This document shows, in pieces, positions 1 to 7,700 of a stretch of 34,177 nucleotides of DNA (position 1 is the stretch's first letter; every line of letters starts with the position of its first letter). A program made the position numbers and the translations under genes. Below the pieces are notes generated by a model, which saw only the letters and a program-made list of their open reading frames with translations, ran no database searches and was not told the DNA's origin. Source of the stretch: CALLMJ01 sp964493765 (GTDB lineage Bacteria > Bacteroidota > Bacteroidia > J057 > CALLMJ01); assembly GCA_964493765.1 (NCBI GenBank), contig CAZBPK010000073.1, positions 1 to 34,177 of the forward strand, written 5' to 3'.

Positions 1-58
1 TTACTGTTCTTTCTCCTTCACTCACTTTCCTCCTACGTCCTCTTCTTCATTTGTTCTT
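1..58. other. Low-complexity read-tail sequence outside the adapter (artefact)
   Basis: This stretch is almost entirely C and T, with only three G in 58 bases, unlike the AT-rich genome that follows. It lies beyond the P5 end of an adapter-like block (59-128), which is where a read that has run through its insert and adapter continues into meaningless base calls. I see no coding or structural signal. It is best treated as non-biological; the conclusion rests on the adapter match next to it. Confidence 0.75.
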
Positions 59-128
59 CAAGATAAGGCGCACACCGGGATCTATACAGTTTAGCTAGTC
101 AGCAGCGTCAGATTTGTATAAGCGAAAG
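59..128. other. Illumina P5 / i5 / Nextera Read 1 adapter-like contamination
   Basis: Read on the plus strand, 59-87 matches the 29-base P5 sequence at about 22 positions. 88-95 is exactly 8 bases, the length of an i5 index (AGTTTAGC). 96-109 matches the 14-base Nextera Read 1 part at 12 positions (it ends in GCAGCGTC), and 110-128 matches the 19-base transposon mosaic end at 16 positions (AGATTTGTATAAGCGAAAG). Order and spacing of all four parts are exact, so chance is very unlikely. The scattered mismatches fit low-quality read tails built into a contig end. Genomic sequence therefore starts at about 129. Confidence 0.93.
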
Positions 129-598
129 GGATAATACTCAAAAAACTTTTTAACTTTTTCTTCGGCGTCAGGAGCCTGTCTAATATATTCTTCAGTGTTC
201 TGATTGAAAACATTGTATCTGAATTGGAACCCATCTAAAGAAGTCTGAACAGAAAAGTTAAAACCTTGTTTGGTACTTTCTTTGGTGCTGGTATCTATAC
301 CACTGAAATCAAATTTCAGGATTCTGTAACTACTCCTTAACGGCGTGGGATTTTGTCCGATATAATATTTACCGAAAAGTTTTTCAAATTTATGTTTTTG
401 GTTGATGTCGTAGTAATATTCTAAAATAGAGAGCCAAAGGCTCTTGCCGAATCTGCGGGGACGTAAAAAAGAGACCTTTTTATCTTTTTCATTTTCAAGT
501 TTTTCTATGTATTTTGTTTTATCAACAAAAACGAAATCGTCTCTGACTAGTTCTTCAAAATTACTAATACCATAAGGAAAAAATACTTTGTTTTTCAT
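129..598 (-). CDS. AAA-ATPase-like / DUF1703-type protein, 3' end missing (contig end)
   Basis: The N-terminal part resembles the AAA-ATPase_like family (PF09820), usually 500-600 residues with a PD-(D/E)XK nuclease-like C-terminal part. Seen: the family opening PYGISNFEELVRDDFVFVDK (residues 9-28), then FLRPRRFGKS (about residues 44-53), which is the family's Walker-A-like segment, and FDFSGID after a hydrophobic strand. Only about 156 residues are genomic. The apparent C-terminus PFRLYKSDAAD and its stop are encoded by the adapter at 59-128, so this is not a natural truncation. Members are very common in Bacteroidota, often in many copies, and their cellular role is unclear. The start ATG at 596-598 lies just downstream of a TAnnTTTG-like box (603-610). 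Family call fairly sure, function unknown. Confidence 0.8.
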
Positions 599-602
599 AG
601 TT

Positions 603-610
603 CAAAAATA
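603..610 (-). promoter_or_regulatory. Putative -7 box for the AAA-ATPase-like gene
   Basis: On the minus strand this reads TATTTTTG, matching the Bacteroidota -7 consensus TAnnTTTG, and ends 5 bases before the start codon. No TTTG is seen about 20 bases further upstream, so only half of the promoter is supported. Confidence 0.35.
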
Positions 611-687
611 CAGAAAAATTCAATCATTTTACTGTTTAAACCATTAAAACCTATTTTTCTATTTGCTTCCATGGTAGTCACAAAACA

Positions 688-722
688 ACATGGAGAACTA
701 CCTTTTGGGTAATTCTCCATGT
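688..722 (-). terminator. Hairpin terminator after the lipoprotein gene
   Basis: ACATGGAGAA-c-TACC (688-702) pairs with GGTA-a-TTCTCCATGT (708-722) around a 5-base loop: 14 pairs with one internal mismatch. On the minus strand it follows the lipoprotein stop codon (738) by 15 bases and leads into the T-rich run GTTGTTTTGTG. The T tract is imperfect, so efficiency is uncertain. Confidence 0.6.
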
Positions 723-737
723 ATCTAACCAAAATCT

Positions 738-2126
738 TTAATTCAAATTGAATTCAATTTCTTTTTTATTACCATTTTTTGCAGCTACTTCCTCACAATT
801 TAATTCGTTGATTTTTAATTCCATTGTTACTCGGTCTACTTGCACTAAGACTAATCGAAAAGGAACTTTATCGGGAAAAGAAAAAGTGTGGTAATCATCT
901 CTTTCTAGTTTATAATGGGTATGAGCATTTAATTCATCACAAGTAAGGTGTAATTCAGATTTTTTATCTTTCAAATTTTTAAATTTTACAGTATATTTTA
1001 TTAATGGTTTATTTAGGTTTGCAAATCTATCACAATTGTAAAAATGACTATAACTTTCAAATAGCTTAAAACTATAGAATGACAATGAGTCACTGATGAT
1101 TTTAGTTATTTCCTCTTCAGTTATTGAAGTATCAAATTTTTTGATGGTATTCGTTTTTTGATATCTATCCAAGGAGTCTAGCATAGCGAAAGTAATGGTA
1201 TCGGAATCAAATGTGTTTTTAAGATAATCTTTATAGTTTTGAAGGGCTTTTTTTAATACTTGATTTTTTTGAAGCATCATTTCTTGGTTTTGGGAGCTAG
1301 ATTTTATATATTTTTCATAAGCTTTCATGAACATTTTGACACTGTCTACACTGGATTTATGAATTTTTTCAGTTTGGGCATCGTTTGCATTCTCAAACTT
1401 ATTAGGATCATAATACCATTCCCCTTCTAATTTAAAGTCCCTAATCATTAACATAAAGAGCTTAAAATCTTCATATTTTTTACGTAATAAATCTTTATCA
1501 GTAGTTTTTCCATATTTTTTTAAATCTTCTGTAGTTTTTTGAAGATCGTCTTCATCAGAAACTTGGTCTGGTTTTTCGGCTAATTTCCAGTTAATAGGTC
1601 CATTAGGGGAATCGGGGGTGTTTTCTCCGACAAATAATTTCATGTCTTTATCTTTTTTAGGGGTAGGAATCATTAAATCTAATCCTACTTCAGGGTTGAT
1701 TTTAAGTTTTTTATTGCCTTGTCTTGCCTCAATGAAGAAAGTTCCTCCCGTAGATAGCATTTTGCCATCAGACATGGTAGAAATTCCTGATTTAATAAAA
1801 TCAGACATGGTTATGACTTCCCCTAATTCAATTTCTACTTCCCCTTTTACTGGAGTTCCGTCTTCATAAAGAAAACTGTTGGGTTCTATTTTTAAGATAG
1901 TACCTTTTTTCCCTACTACAAATTCGGGTTTATCGAGTTTCACTTTAAAGGTTTGGGTGCCTACTAATTTTCTTACTCTTTCATAAGGATCGTTAGAAGC
2001 AAACAAAGCCCATACTTCTTTTTTTTCATTTTTATCTTTATCTGAATTTTCAGACACAGAACTTTTACAGGAAAATAATCCTAATAAAACTAAAATTTGA
2101 ACTAAATTAAACCATTTTTTAAGCAT
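738..2126 (-). CDS. Lipoprotein of unknown function
   Basis: 462 residues. Residues 1-20 form a lipoprotein signal: MLKKW, a hydrophobic core, and a lipobox LFSC with the acylated Cys20, followed by a charged linker (SDKDKNEKKE). About residues 70-185 form a beta-rich domain (ILKIEPNSFLYEDGTPVKG, then a GEVEIELGEV strand and a GKMLSTGGTFFIEA strand) of a kind I recognise from Bacteroidota surface or OmpA-type proteins but cannot name with certainty. Residues about 190-350 are lysine-rich and helical, and the last 90 residues look beta-rich again, with two Cys (LTCDEL, NELNCEE). It is expected to be anchored in the outer or inner membrane, facing the periplasm or surface. It stands alone, with a hairpin terminator after it and repeat copy A upstream. 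No enzymatic motif seen. Confidence 0.8.
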   Translation of the reverse strand: MLKKWFNLVQILVLLGLFSCKSSVSENSDKDKNEKKEVWALFASNDPYERVRKLVGTQTFKVKLDKPEFVVGKKGTILKIEPNSFLYEDGTPVKGEVEIELGEVITMSDFIKSGISTMSDGKMLSTGGTFFIEARQGNKKLKINPEVGLDLMIPTPKKDKDMKLFVGENTPDSPNGPINWKLAEKPDQVSDEDDLQKTTEDLKKYGKTTDKDLLRKKYEDFKLFMLMIRDFKLEGEWYYDPNKFENANDAQTEKIHKSSVDSVKMFMKAYEKYIKSSSQNQEMMLQKNQVLKKALQNYKDYLKNTFDSDTITFAMLDSLDRYQKTNTIKKFDTSITEEEITKIISDSLSFYSFKLFESYSHFYNCDRFANLNKPLIKYTVKFKNLKDKKSELHLTCDELNAHTHYKLERDDYHTFSFPDKVPFRLVLVQVDRVTMELKINELNCEEVAAKNGNKKEIEFNLN

Positions 2127-2239
2127 ATTATTTGGGAATTAAAATCATTTATTAATGATAAACGATTGTTAAAGGTAAACTTATCAAGTAAGAATTTCTG
2201 AATTTTGGGTAAAAAATATTTTTTTGTTCAACAAAAGGT

Positions 2240-2351
2240 AAGCGTGAGGGATGCGAAGGGCTAGGCACTGCCTTTTGACTGAAAGGAAAAAGGATTGCTG
2301 AAACGAAGTGAAACCCGTAGCATACCGACCCGTAAGGGGCACGCCCAAATC
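2240..2351 (+). repeat. Dispersed structured repeat, copy A
   Basis: A GC-richer island in an AT-rich gap. It begins TAAGCGTGAGGGATGCGAAG and ends GGGGCACGCCCAAAT, with GGGC-GT-GCCC at that end when read on the minus strand. The reverse complement of 27488-27621 (copy B) shares these ends and several inner blocks (GCACTGCCTTT, AAGGATTGC, CCGACCC). The central blocks form a hairpin, CCTTTT with AAAAGG, whose counterpart in copy B is CCTTTG with CAAAGG, so pairing is kept although the bases changed. From memory, elements of this general form (GCGTKAGGGAT ... GCCCGACCC ... ACGCCC) occur in many copies in Bacteroidota genomes. A 64-codon minus-strand reading frame across it (2184-2378) is not considered a gene. 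Confidence 0.8.
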
Positions 2352-2388
2352 ACAATTGGAAAAGATATAAAATTTCAATAAAATATCT

Positions 2389-2396
2389 TAACTTTG
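2389..2396 (+). promoter_or_regulatory. Putative -7 box for the methyltransferase-flippase pair
   Basis: TAACTTTG matches TAnnTTTG exactly and lies 19 bases before the GTG start at 2416. No TTTG is found at the expected distance upstream, so the -33 half is weak or absent. Confidence 0.5.
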
Positions 2397-2415
2397 CGAA
2401 ATTAATATCTAAAAA

Positions 2416-3210
2416 GTGAGTTTAGAGCATCACGGAAATGCAGAAATGCAGTTTGAACAGCAGTATTTGAATGCAAAAAACTATATAATTCCTTGGATTG
2501 AAAGTTATAAGAAATTGAATTCTGAAACCCAAGTGATGGATATAGGTTGCGGGGAAGGTGGCGTTTTAAAAGCATTTTTAGAAAAGGGTTGTAAAGGATT
2601 AGGAGTGGATTTAAGCCCAGAACGTATTGAAAACGCCAAAAGTATTCAATTAGAAGCAGTTCAGAATGGACAATTGCAGTTTCTTGCCAAGAATATTTAT
2701 GATTTTTCTCCTGAAGAATATCATCAATGGGATTTAATCATTTTTAAAGATAGTATTGAACATATTCCTAATCAAGAAAAAATTATTGAATATTGTAAGA
2801 ACTTTCTAAAGCCCGATGGAATGATTTTTTTGGGGTTTCCTGCGTGGAGAATGCCTTTTGGGGGTCATCAACAAATTTTGCCCTCAAAGTTTTGGTCAAA
2901 ACTTCCTTATTATCATTTACTTCCCATGCCATTGTACAAAGCTTGTTTAAGAATGGCTACAAAAGATAGTGGTTACATCAATGAATTGGTGGAAATCAAA
3001 ACGTTAGGTTTATCTACTACCCAGTTTGAGAAGATTATAAGAAATAGCGGGTATTCAATGGTAGCAAGGAAATTGTGGTTGATTAATCCGATTTATGCCT
3101 ATAAATTTGGTATGAAACCCAGAATATTGCCAAAATGGATTGAATTAGCAGGATCATTAAGGGATTTTGTAACTACTACTGCCTTTTATTTAATACAGCC
3201 TGATGTATGA
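2416..3210 (+). CDS. Class I SAM-dependent methyltransferase
   Basis: 264 residues, Rossmann-fold methyltransferase. Motif I is VMDIGCGEG (residues 40-48), the acidic end of strand 2 is GVDLS (63-67), and IIFKDSIEHIPN (108-119) fits the motif III/post-motif region. The segment FPAWRMPFGGHQQ (141-153) recalls cytosolic methyltransferases found near lipopolysaccharide and capsule genes in Bacteroidota. The start is GTG at 2416; an ATG ten codons later (2446) is an alternative. Its stop overlaps the start of the flippase gene by 4 bases (ATGA), so the two are translationally coupled. This suggests, but does not prove, that it methylates a lipid-linked sugar or another envelope glycan precursor. 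The substrate cannot be read from the sequence. Confidence 0.85.
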   Translation: MSLEHHGNAEMQFEQQYLNAKNYIIPWIESYKKLNSETQVMDIGCGEGGVLKAFLEKGCKGLGVDLSPERIENAKSIQLEAVQNGQLQFLAKNIYDFSPEEYHQWDLIIFKDSIEHIPNQEKIIEYCKNFLKPDGMIFLGFPAWRMPFGGHQQILPSKFWSKLPYYHLLPMPLYKACLRMATKDSGYINELVEIKTLGLSTTQFEKIIRNSGYSMVARKLWLINPIYAYKFGMKPRILPKWIELAGSLRDFVTTTAFYLIQPDV

Positions 3211-4670
3211 ATATCAGAAAAGTTTTTTCACATGCTGCAATTTATGGAATAAGTTCTATTCTGGGGAGAGTATTGAACTGGCTTTTAACGCCACTGTATA
3301 TCAATATTTATCCTCCTGATGAATATGGAATTTTATCGGATTTATATGGATTTTCATTTTATTGGGCTGTTATTTTAACATTTGGTCAAGAAACTTCGTT
3401 TTTTAGGTTTGGAACAGATAAAAGCCATTTTCGGAATTATTATAGCAGTGCATTTAGTCATGTTTTGTTTTTTTCGGTAATATTTTTAGTTATTTTTGGT
3501 TTGAACTATGGATTTTTTGCGGATTGGTTAGGTTATAAAGGAAGAGAAAGTTTATTTTTATGGCTATTGGGAATTATTTTTTGCGACGCTTTAGCATCTA
3601 TGCCATTAGCGAAATTAAGGTATGAAGAAAAATCCTTTCATTTTGCAAGTATTTCTTTACTCAATATTGTTATCACAATTATTCTCAACTTAATTCTTGT
3701 ATTATGGTTAAAACAGCCCATTGAAGCAGTTTTTTGGGCAAATTTTTTAGCCAGTTTTATTCGTTTGATGATGAGTTTGTATGGAAATTTACCAGATTTT
3801 TATATTCCACGAGAACCCTATTTCAAGCAGATGATTAAGTTTGGAAGTTTTGTAATGTTAGCTGGGCTTTTTAGTGCTATTAATGAAAATATGGGTAGAA
3901 ATCTCATAATTCGTCTTTGGGAAGATGGAAAATATTGGAATGGTGTTTCTTATACTGCTAAGGCATTAAATGGTATTTATTCCGCCAATTATAAATTTGG
4001 TATGTTCATTGCCTTAATGACCCAAGCTTTTCGTTACGCAGCTGATCCTATCATGCTAAAAAATTCGGAAGACAAGGATTCGCCTCAGTTTTATGCACGT
4101 GTGTTTTATTTCTATACTACTGCAAACTTAATTATGTATTTAGCAATTAGTGCTTTTATTGATGAAATTGCCAAATTTAATTTTTGGGGTTTTACTAATT
4201 TTTATTTAGTACATCCAAATTATTGGAGTGGTCTTGTCATTGTTCCACATATACTTTTAGCCAATGTGATGCTAGGAGCATTTTTGAATCTTTCTATTTG
4301 GTACAAAGTAATTAAAAAAACTCATTTCGGCTTATGGATTAGCTTAGTAGGAAGTATTTTAACCTTAGTAATTAATATTCTTTTTATTCCTAAATTCGGA
4401 TTTGTTGCTTCAGCTTATGGAACTTTACTTTGTTATACCTGTATGGCTGTTCTATGCTATTTCTTAGGACAAAAATACTATCCTGTGCCTTACCCTATTA
4501 GAAATATTTTGGCTTATTTATTGGTTTCAACGTTTTTGATTTTCCTCAGCCAAAATTTACCCAATACCTTTTTAAGTTCAATATTAAAAATAGGTTTTGT
4601 TGGAATTTTTATTTATGGAATAAAATTAGACTATGACAGAAATCTGAAAACTCAATGGAAAAAAAATTAG
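3207..4670 (+). CDS. Wzx-like polysaccharide flippase (MOP superfamily)
   Basis: 487 residues with about 14 hydrophobic segments and few charges, the size and pattern of the polysaccharide biosynthesis/Wzx and MurJ-like exporters. The N-terminus (ISSILGRVLNWLLTPLYINI, then PPDEYGILSDLYGF) is typical: an early helix with Arg, then the conserved DEYG loop. Such proteins move lipid-linked oligosaccharides across the inner membrane. The start overlaps the stop of the methyltransferase gene by 4 bases. No other glycan polymerase or glycosyltransferase gene is adjacent, so the substrate is unknown. Expression probably depends on the promoter before 2416, and a bidirectional terminator overlaps the stop codon. 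Confidence 0.85.
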   Translation: MNIRKVFSHAAIYGISSILGRVLNWLLTPLYINIYPPDEYGILSDLYGFSFYWAVILTFGQETSFFRFGTDKSHFRNYYSSAFSHVLFFSVIFLVIFGLNYGFFADWLGYKGRESLFLWLLGIIFCDALASMPLAKLRYEEKSFHFASISLLNIVITIILNLILVLWLKQPIEAVFWANFLASFIRLMMSLYGNLPDFYIPREPYFKQMIKFGSFVMLAGLFSAINENMGRNLIIRLWEDGKYWNGVSYTAKALNGIYSANYKFGMFIALMTQAFRYAADPIMLKNSEDKDSPQFYARVFYFYTTANLIMYLAISAFIDEIAKFNFWGFTNFYLVHPNYWSGLVIVPHILLANVMLGAFLNLSIWYKVIKKTHFGLWISLVGSILTLVINILFIPKFGFVASAYGTLLCYTCMAVLCYFLGQKYYPVPYPIRNILAYLLVSTFLIFLSQNLPNTFLSSILKIGFVGIFIYGIKLDYDRNLKTQWKKN

Positions 4671-4698
4671 GGTGTAAGGAAATTTCCATACTCCCTAA
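4667..4698. terminator. Bidirectional terminator between flippase and adhesin genes
   Basis: TTAGGG-t-GTA-a-GGA...TCC-a-TAC-t-CCCTAA is an almost perfect inverted repeat. It is followed on the plus strand by seven T (4703-4709) and preceded by an A run (about 4659-4666) that gives a T run on the minus strand. It overlaps the flippase stop codon (4668-4670) and lies 28 bases after the adhesin stop, so it can serve both convergent genes. Confidence 0.8.
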
Positions 4699-4725
4699 AT
4701 GATTTTTTTAAACTAAAATGTTATG

Positions 4726-7700
4726 TTATCTCAATAAAGTTATGGTACCAGTTTTTTTGAATTTATTTTGATTGGGTTTTCTTAACTCAATGATATAGGT
4801 ATAAACACCATCAGGAACTTCATTACCGTTTTTGTTTTTTCCATTCCAACCTTGTGATACATTTTCAGATGTAAAAATAGGTGCACCCCATCGGTCATAA
4901 ATTTTAAAACTTACCAATTCATAGCCTTCTACTCTAGGTAAAAACCAATCATTTACACCATCGCCATTAGGAGTAAAAACATTTGAAATTTCAAACTCTT
5001 CTAAATCAACAGTAATAGAATCAGAAATCCATAAAGAAGAACAACCTAAAGAGTCTGTTACAATCAAAGTGATAATATATTTACCGGGTGTATTATATTG
5101 AAAAACAGGATTTTGCTGATTGGAAGTTTGACCATTGCCAAAATTCCAATTCCATGCAACGGCTCCAAGAGTTCTATCGTTTAGGAAAAATTTAGCTTGG
5201 CTAACCAAAACACGAACTGGAGGGTTGGGCTGTATAGATACATTGGTTTGTAATGTATCTTTCACAGTAATAATTTTTATATCTGTACAATTTTGATAAG
5301 AATAAATAACAGGGAAACTGCCTATTCCAGTAATATTGGCATCAAACAAATCTCCAATCACACCATTTCCAGACCAAGTTCCTCCATTTGGATACCCTTC
5401 TAATAAAATCATTGAAGCACGACAAATCCCCGTATCCAAGCCTGCATTTACAGGATTTGTCCAGACGTTAATACTTTGTTTTGAAGATGTACAACCATTC
5501 AAAATGCTTTCTACATAATAGACTTGATTTTGGAAGATAGCTGGAGTTGGATAGTTATTTCCAATAAAAATTGGGGTTTGCAAATTGGAGGCTTCATACC
5601 ATAAAATAGTGGAATTTGGGTTACTTATAGCAGCGAGTAGTAAAGAATCTCCTCTACAAACGGTTGTATCTTTAACAATGGATAGGTTAGGAATTGGATT
5701 AACATTCACTTGATAAATGGAACGTAATGCAGAAGTACAATTATTGGTAACGGTTTCAATATAATATGTTATAGAATCGGTTAATATTGGGGTTGTATAA
5801 ACATAACCATTCAAGAAAGGTATTCCACCTTGAGGTTGTGTGTACCACAATAAAGTACTATTCATTACGCTATCTAAAGCAATATTTATAGAATTACCTG
5901 TACAAATGGTGGTATCATGGTTAGAAATAGTCTGTGGTAAAGGATTAACAATTATAGGAATAGTTGCTCTTACAGAGAAACAGGTGTCTAAAACAGCTTC
6001 TAAATAATAGGTGGTGTTAGAAAATAAAGGGGGAGTTGTAAAAGAATTAGCAATTAAAAACGGAGTTCCACGAACTGGTACATCATACCATTGGTAGGTT
6101 AATCCAGCAATAAGATTAGGGATAATGGTTATGCTGTCACCTTCACATATTACAAATGATTGATTAAAAGTAGGCGGAGAAGGAAAAACATTAATTTTTA
6201 CTTTTACACGGTTAGAAAAACAACCATTCAAATAAGCAGCAACATAAACACTATCATCTAAAACATAAACAGGAGTTTGAAAACTATCAGCAATAGCAAT
6301 AGGAGTGGTACTTGTTTCTTTGGAATACCAGTAAAAAGTTTCTCCCATGTTGATTTGAGGGTAAACTACAATAAAGTTCCCCGGACAAATAGTGATTGGA
6401 GCTACAATAGGATCTGGTGGTAACGGTTTCGTTTTTATGGACACAGGATTTCTTGATGAAGTACAGCCATTTGCAACTACCTCTACATAAAAAATAGTAT
6501 CAGAAATGATAGCACCTGAAGTAAATGGATTTCCACTAAATATAGGTGATCCTCCGGTACTTCTATTATACCAAACCAAAGTTTGATTAGGTGCAGGATT
6601 TCCATTGATTGTTACATTGCTACCCAAACAAACAGTGTCTTCGGGCAAATTTACAGCATTAGGAATTGGAGTTACTACCACATTAATAGGAACCCGTGAA
6701 GAAGTACAACCTGAGAGTATGGCTTCAACGTAAAAAGTGGTGTCTTGATTTAAAAGACCTGTAACCAGCGGATTACCAATTTGTATAGGTGTACCACCGG
6801 TTGCAACATTAAACCAACGAATGGTTGAACCCAGATTGGAATTAGCAAATAAAACCGCTGGGAAACCTGCACATACATTAGGAATATTTACCACTGGGTC
6901 TGTAGGAATAATGTTTACATTAACTGTTTTCCTTGTAGATGTACAGCCATTGAGTACTGCTTCTACATAGTACATAGTATTTGAACTTAAAGTTGGAGTT
7001 GTGAAATTGCTACCGGTAAATAATAAGTTTCCTCCAGACGGAGCGTCATACCATATAAAAGTTGCACCAGAAGGAGCAGTTGCGATCAAATTAGCAGTAC
7101 TATTTTTACATATATTAACATCGTTTACAGAAGGTTGGGCTGGTAAAGGTCTAACAGTAACAATAACGGGCTTTCTAGAAGAAGTGCAGCCATTTAAAAT
7201 AGTTTCTACATAATATGTTGTATTGGTAGTTAAATTAGGAGTGGTAAAATTATTGGTGCCTACAGGTACTCCACCAGTTGCAACTGTAAACCATCTAAAG
7301 GTAGCTCCGGTAGGTTGAGTTGGCGAAAAACTTACATTGGAACCCAAACAAATTGAAGTATCATTTACATTAGCTAAAGCAGGTTGCGGATTAACATTTA
7401 CGGTAACTGTTGCTCTAGAAGAAGTACAACCATTCAAAATCCCTTCTACATAGTAGGTAGTTGTGCTGGATAAAACGGGTGTATTATAAGGATTCCCAAC
7501 AAAAAATGGAGTTCCTCCTGAAGGAACAGAAAACCAACGAATTACAGTTCCATTTGGAGCCGTAGCATTTAGTGATACACTTGAATTTGCACAAATGGTT
7601 GTACTGGCTACATTCGGAATAGGGTTATTCACTAATGCAGTTAATGGAATCCGGGTTGAGGTACAATTATTTGCAACTGCTTCTACATAAAATGTTGTAT

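Noticed and set aside
95..128. Natural C-terminus KSDAAD of the AAA-ATPase-like protein
   Set aside because: The codons coincide with the adapter mosaic end and Read 1 part, so the stop codon is an artefact.
2184..2378. 64-codon minus-strand reading frame across repeat copy A
   Set aside because: It is a translation of the structured repeat (the RIPHAYLLL segment recurs wherever such repeats are read), with no start context and no protein-like composition.
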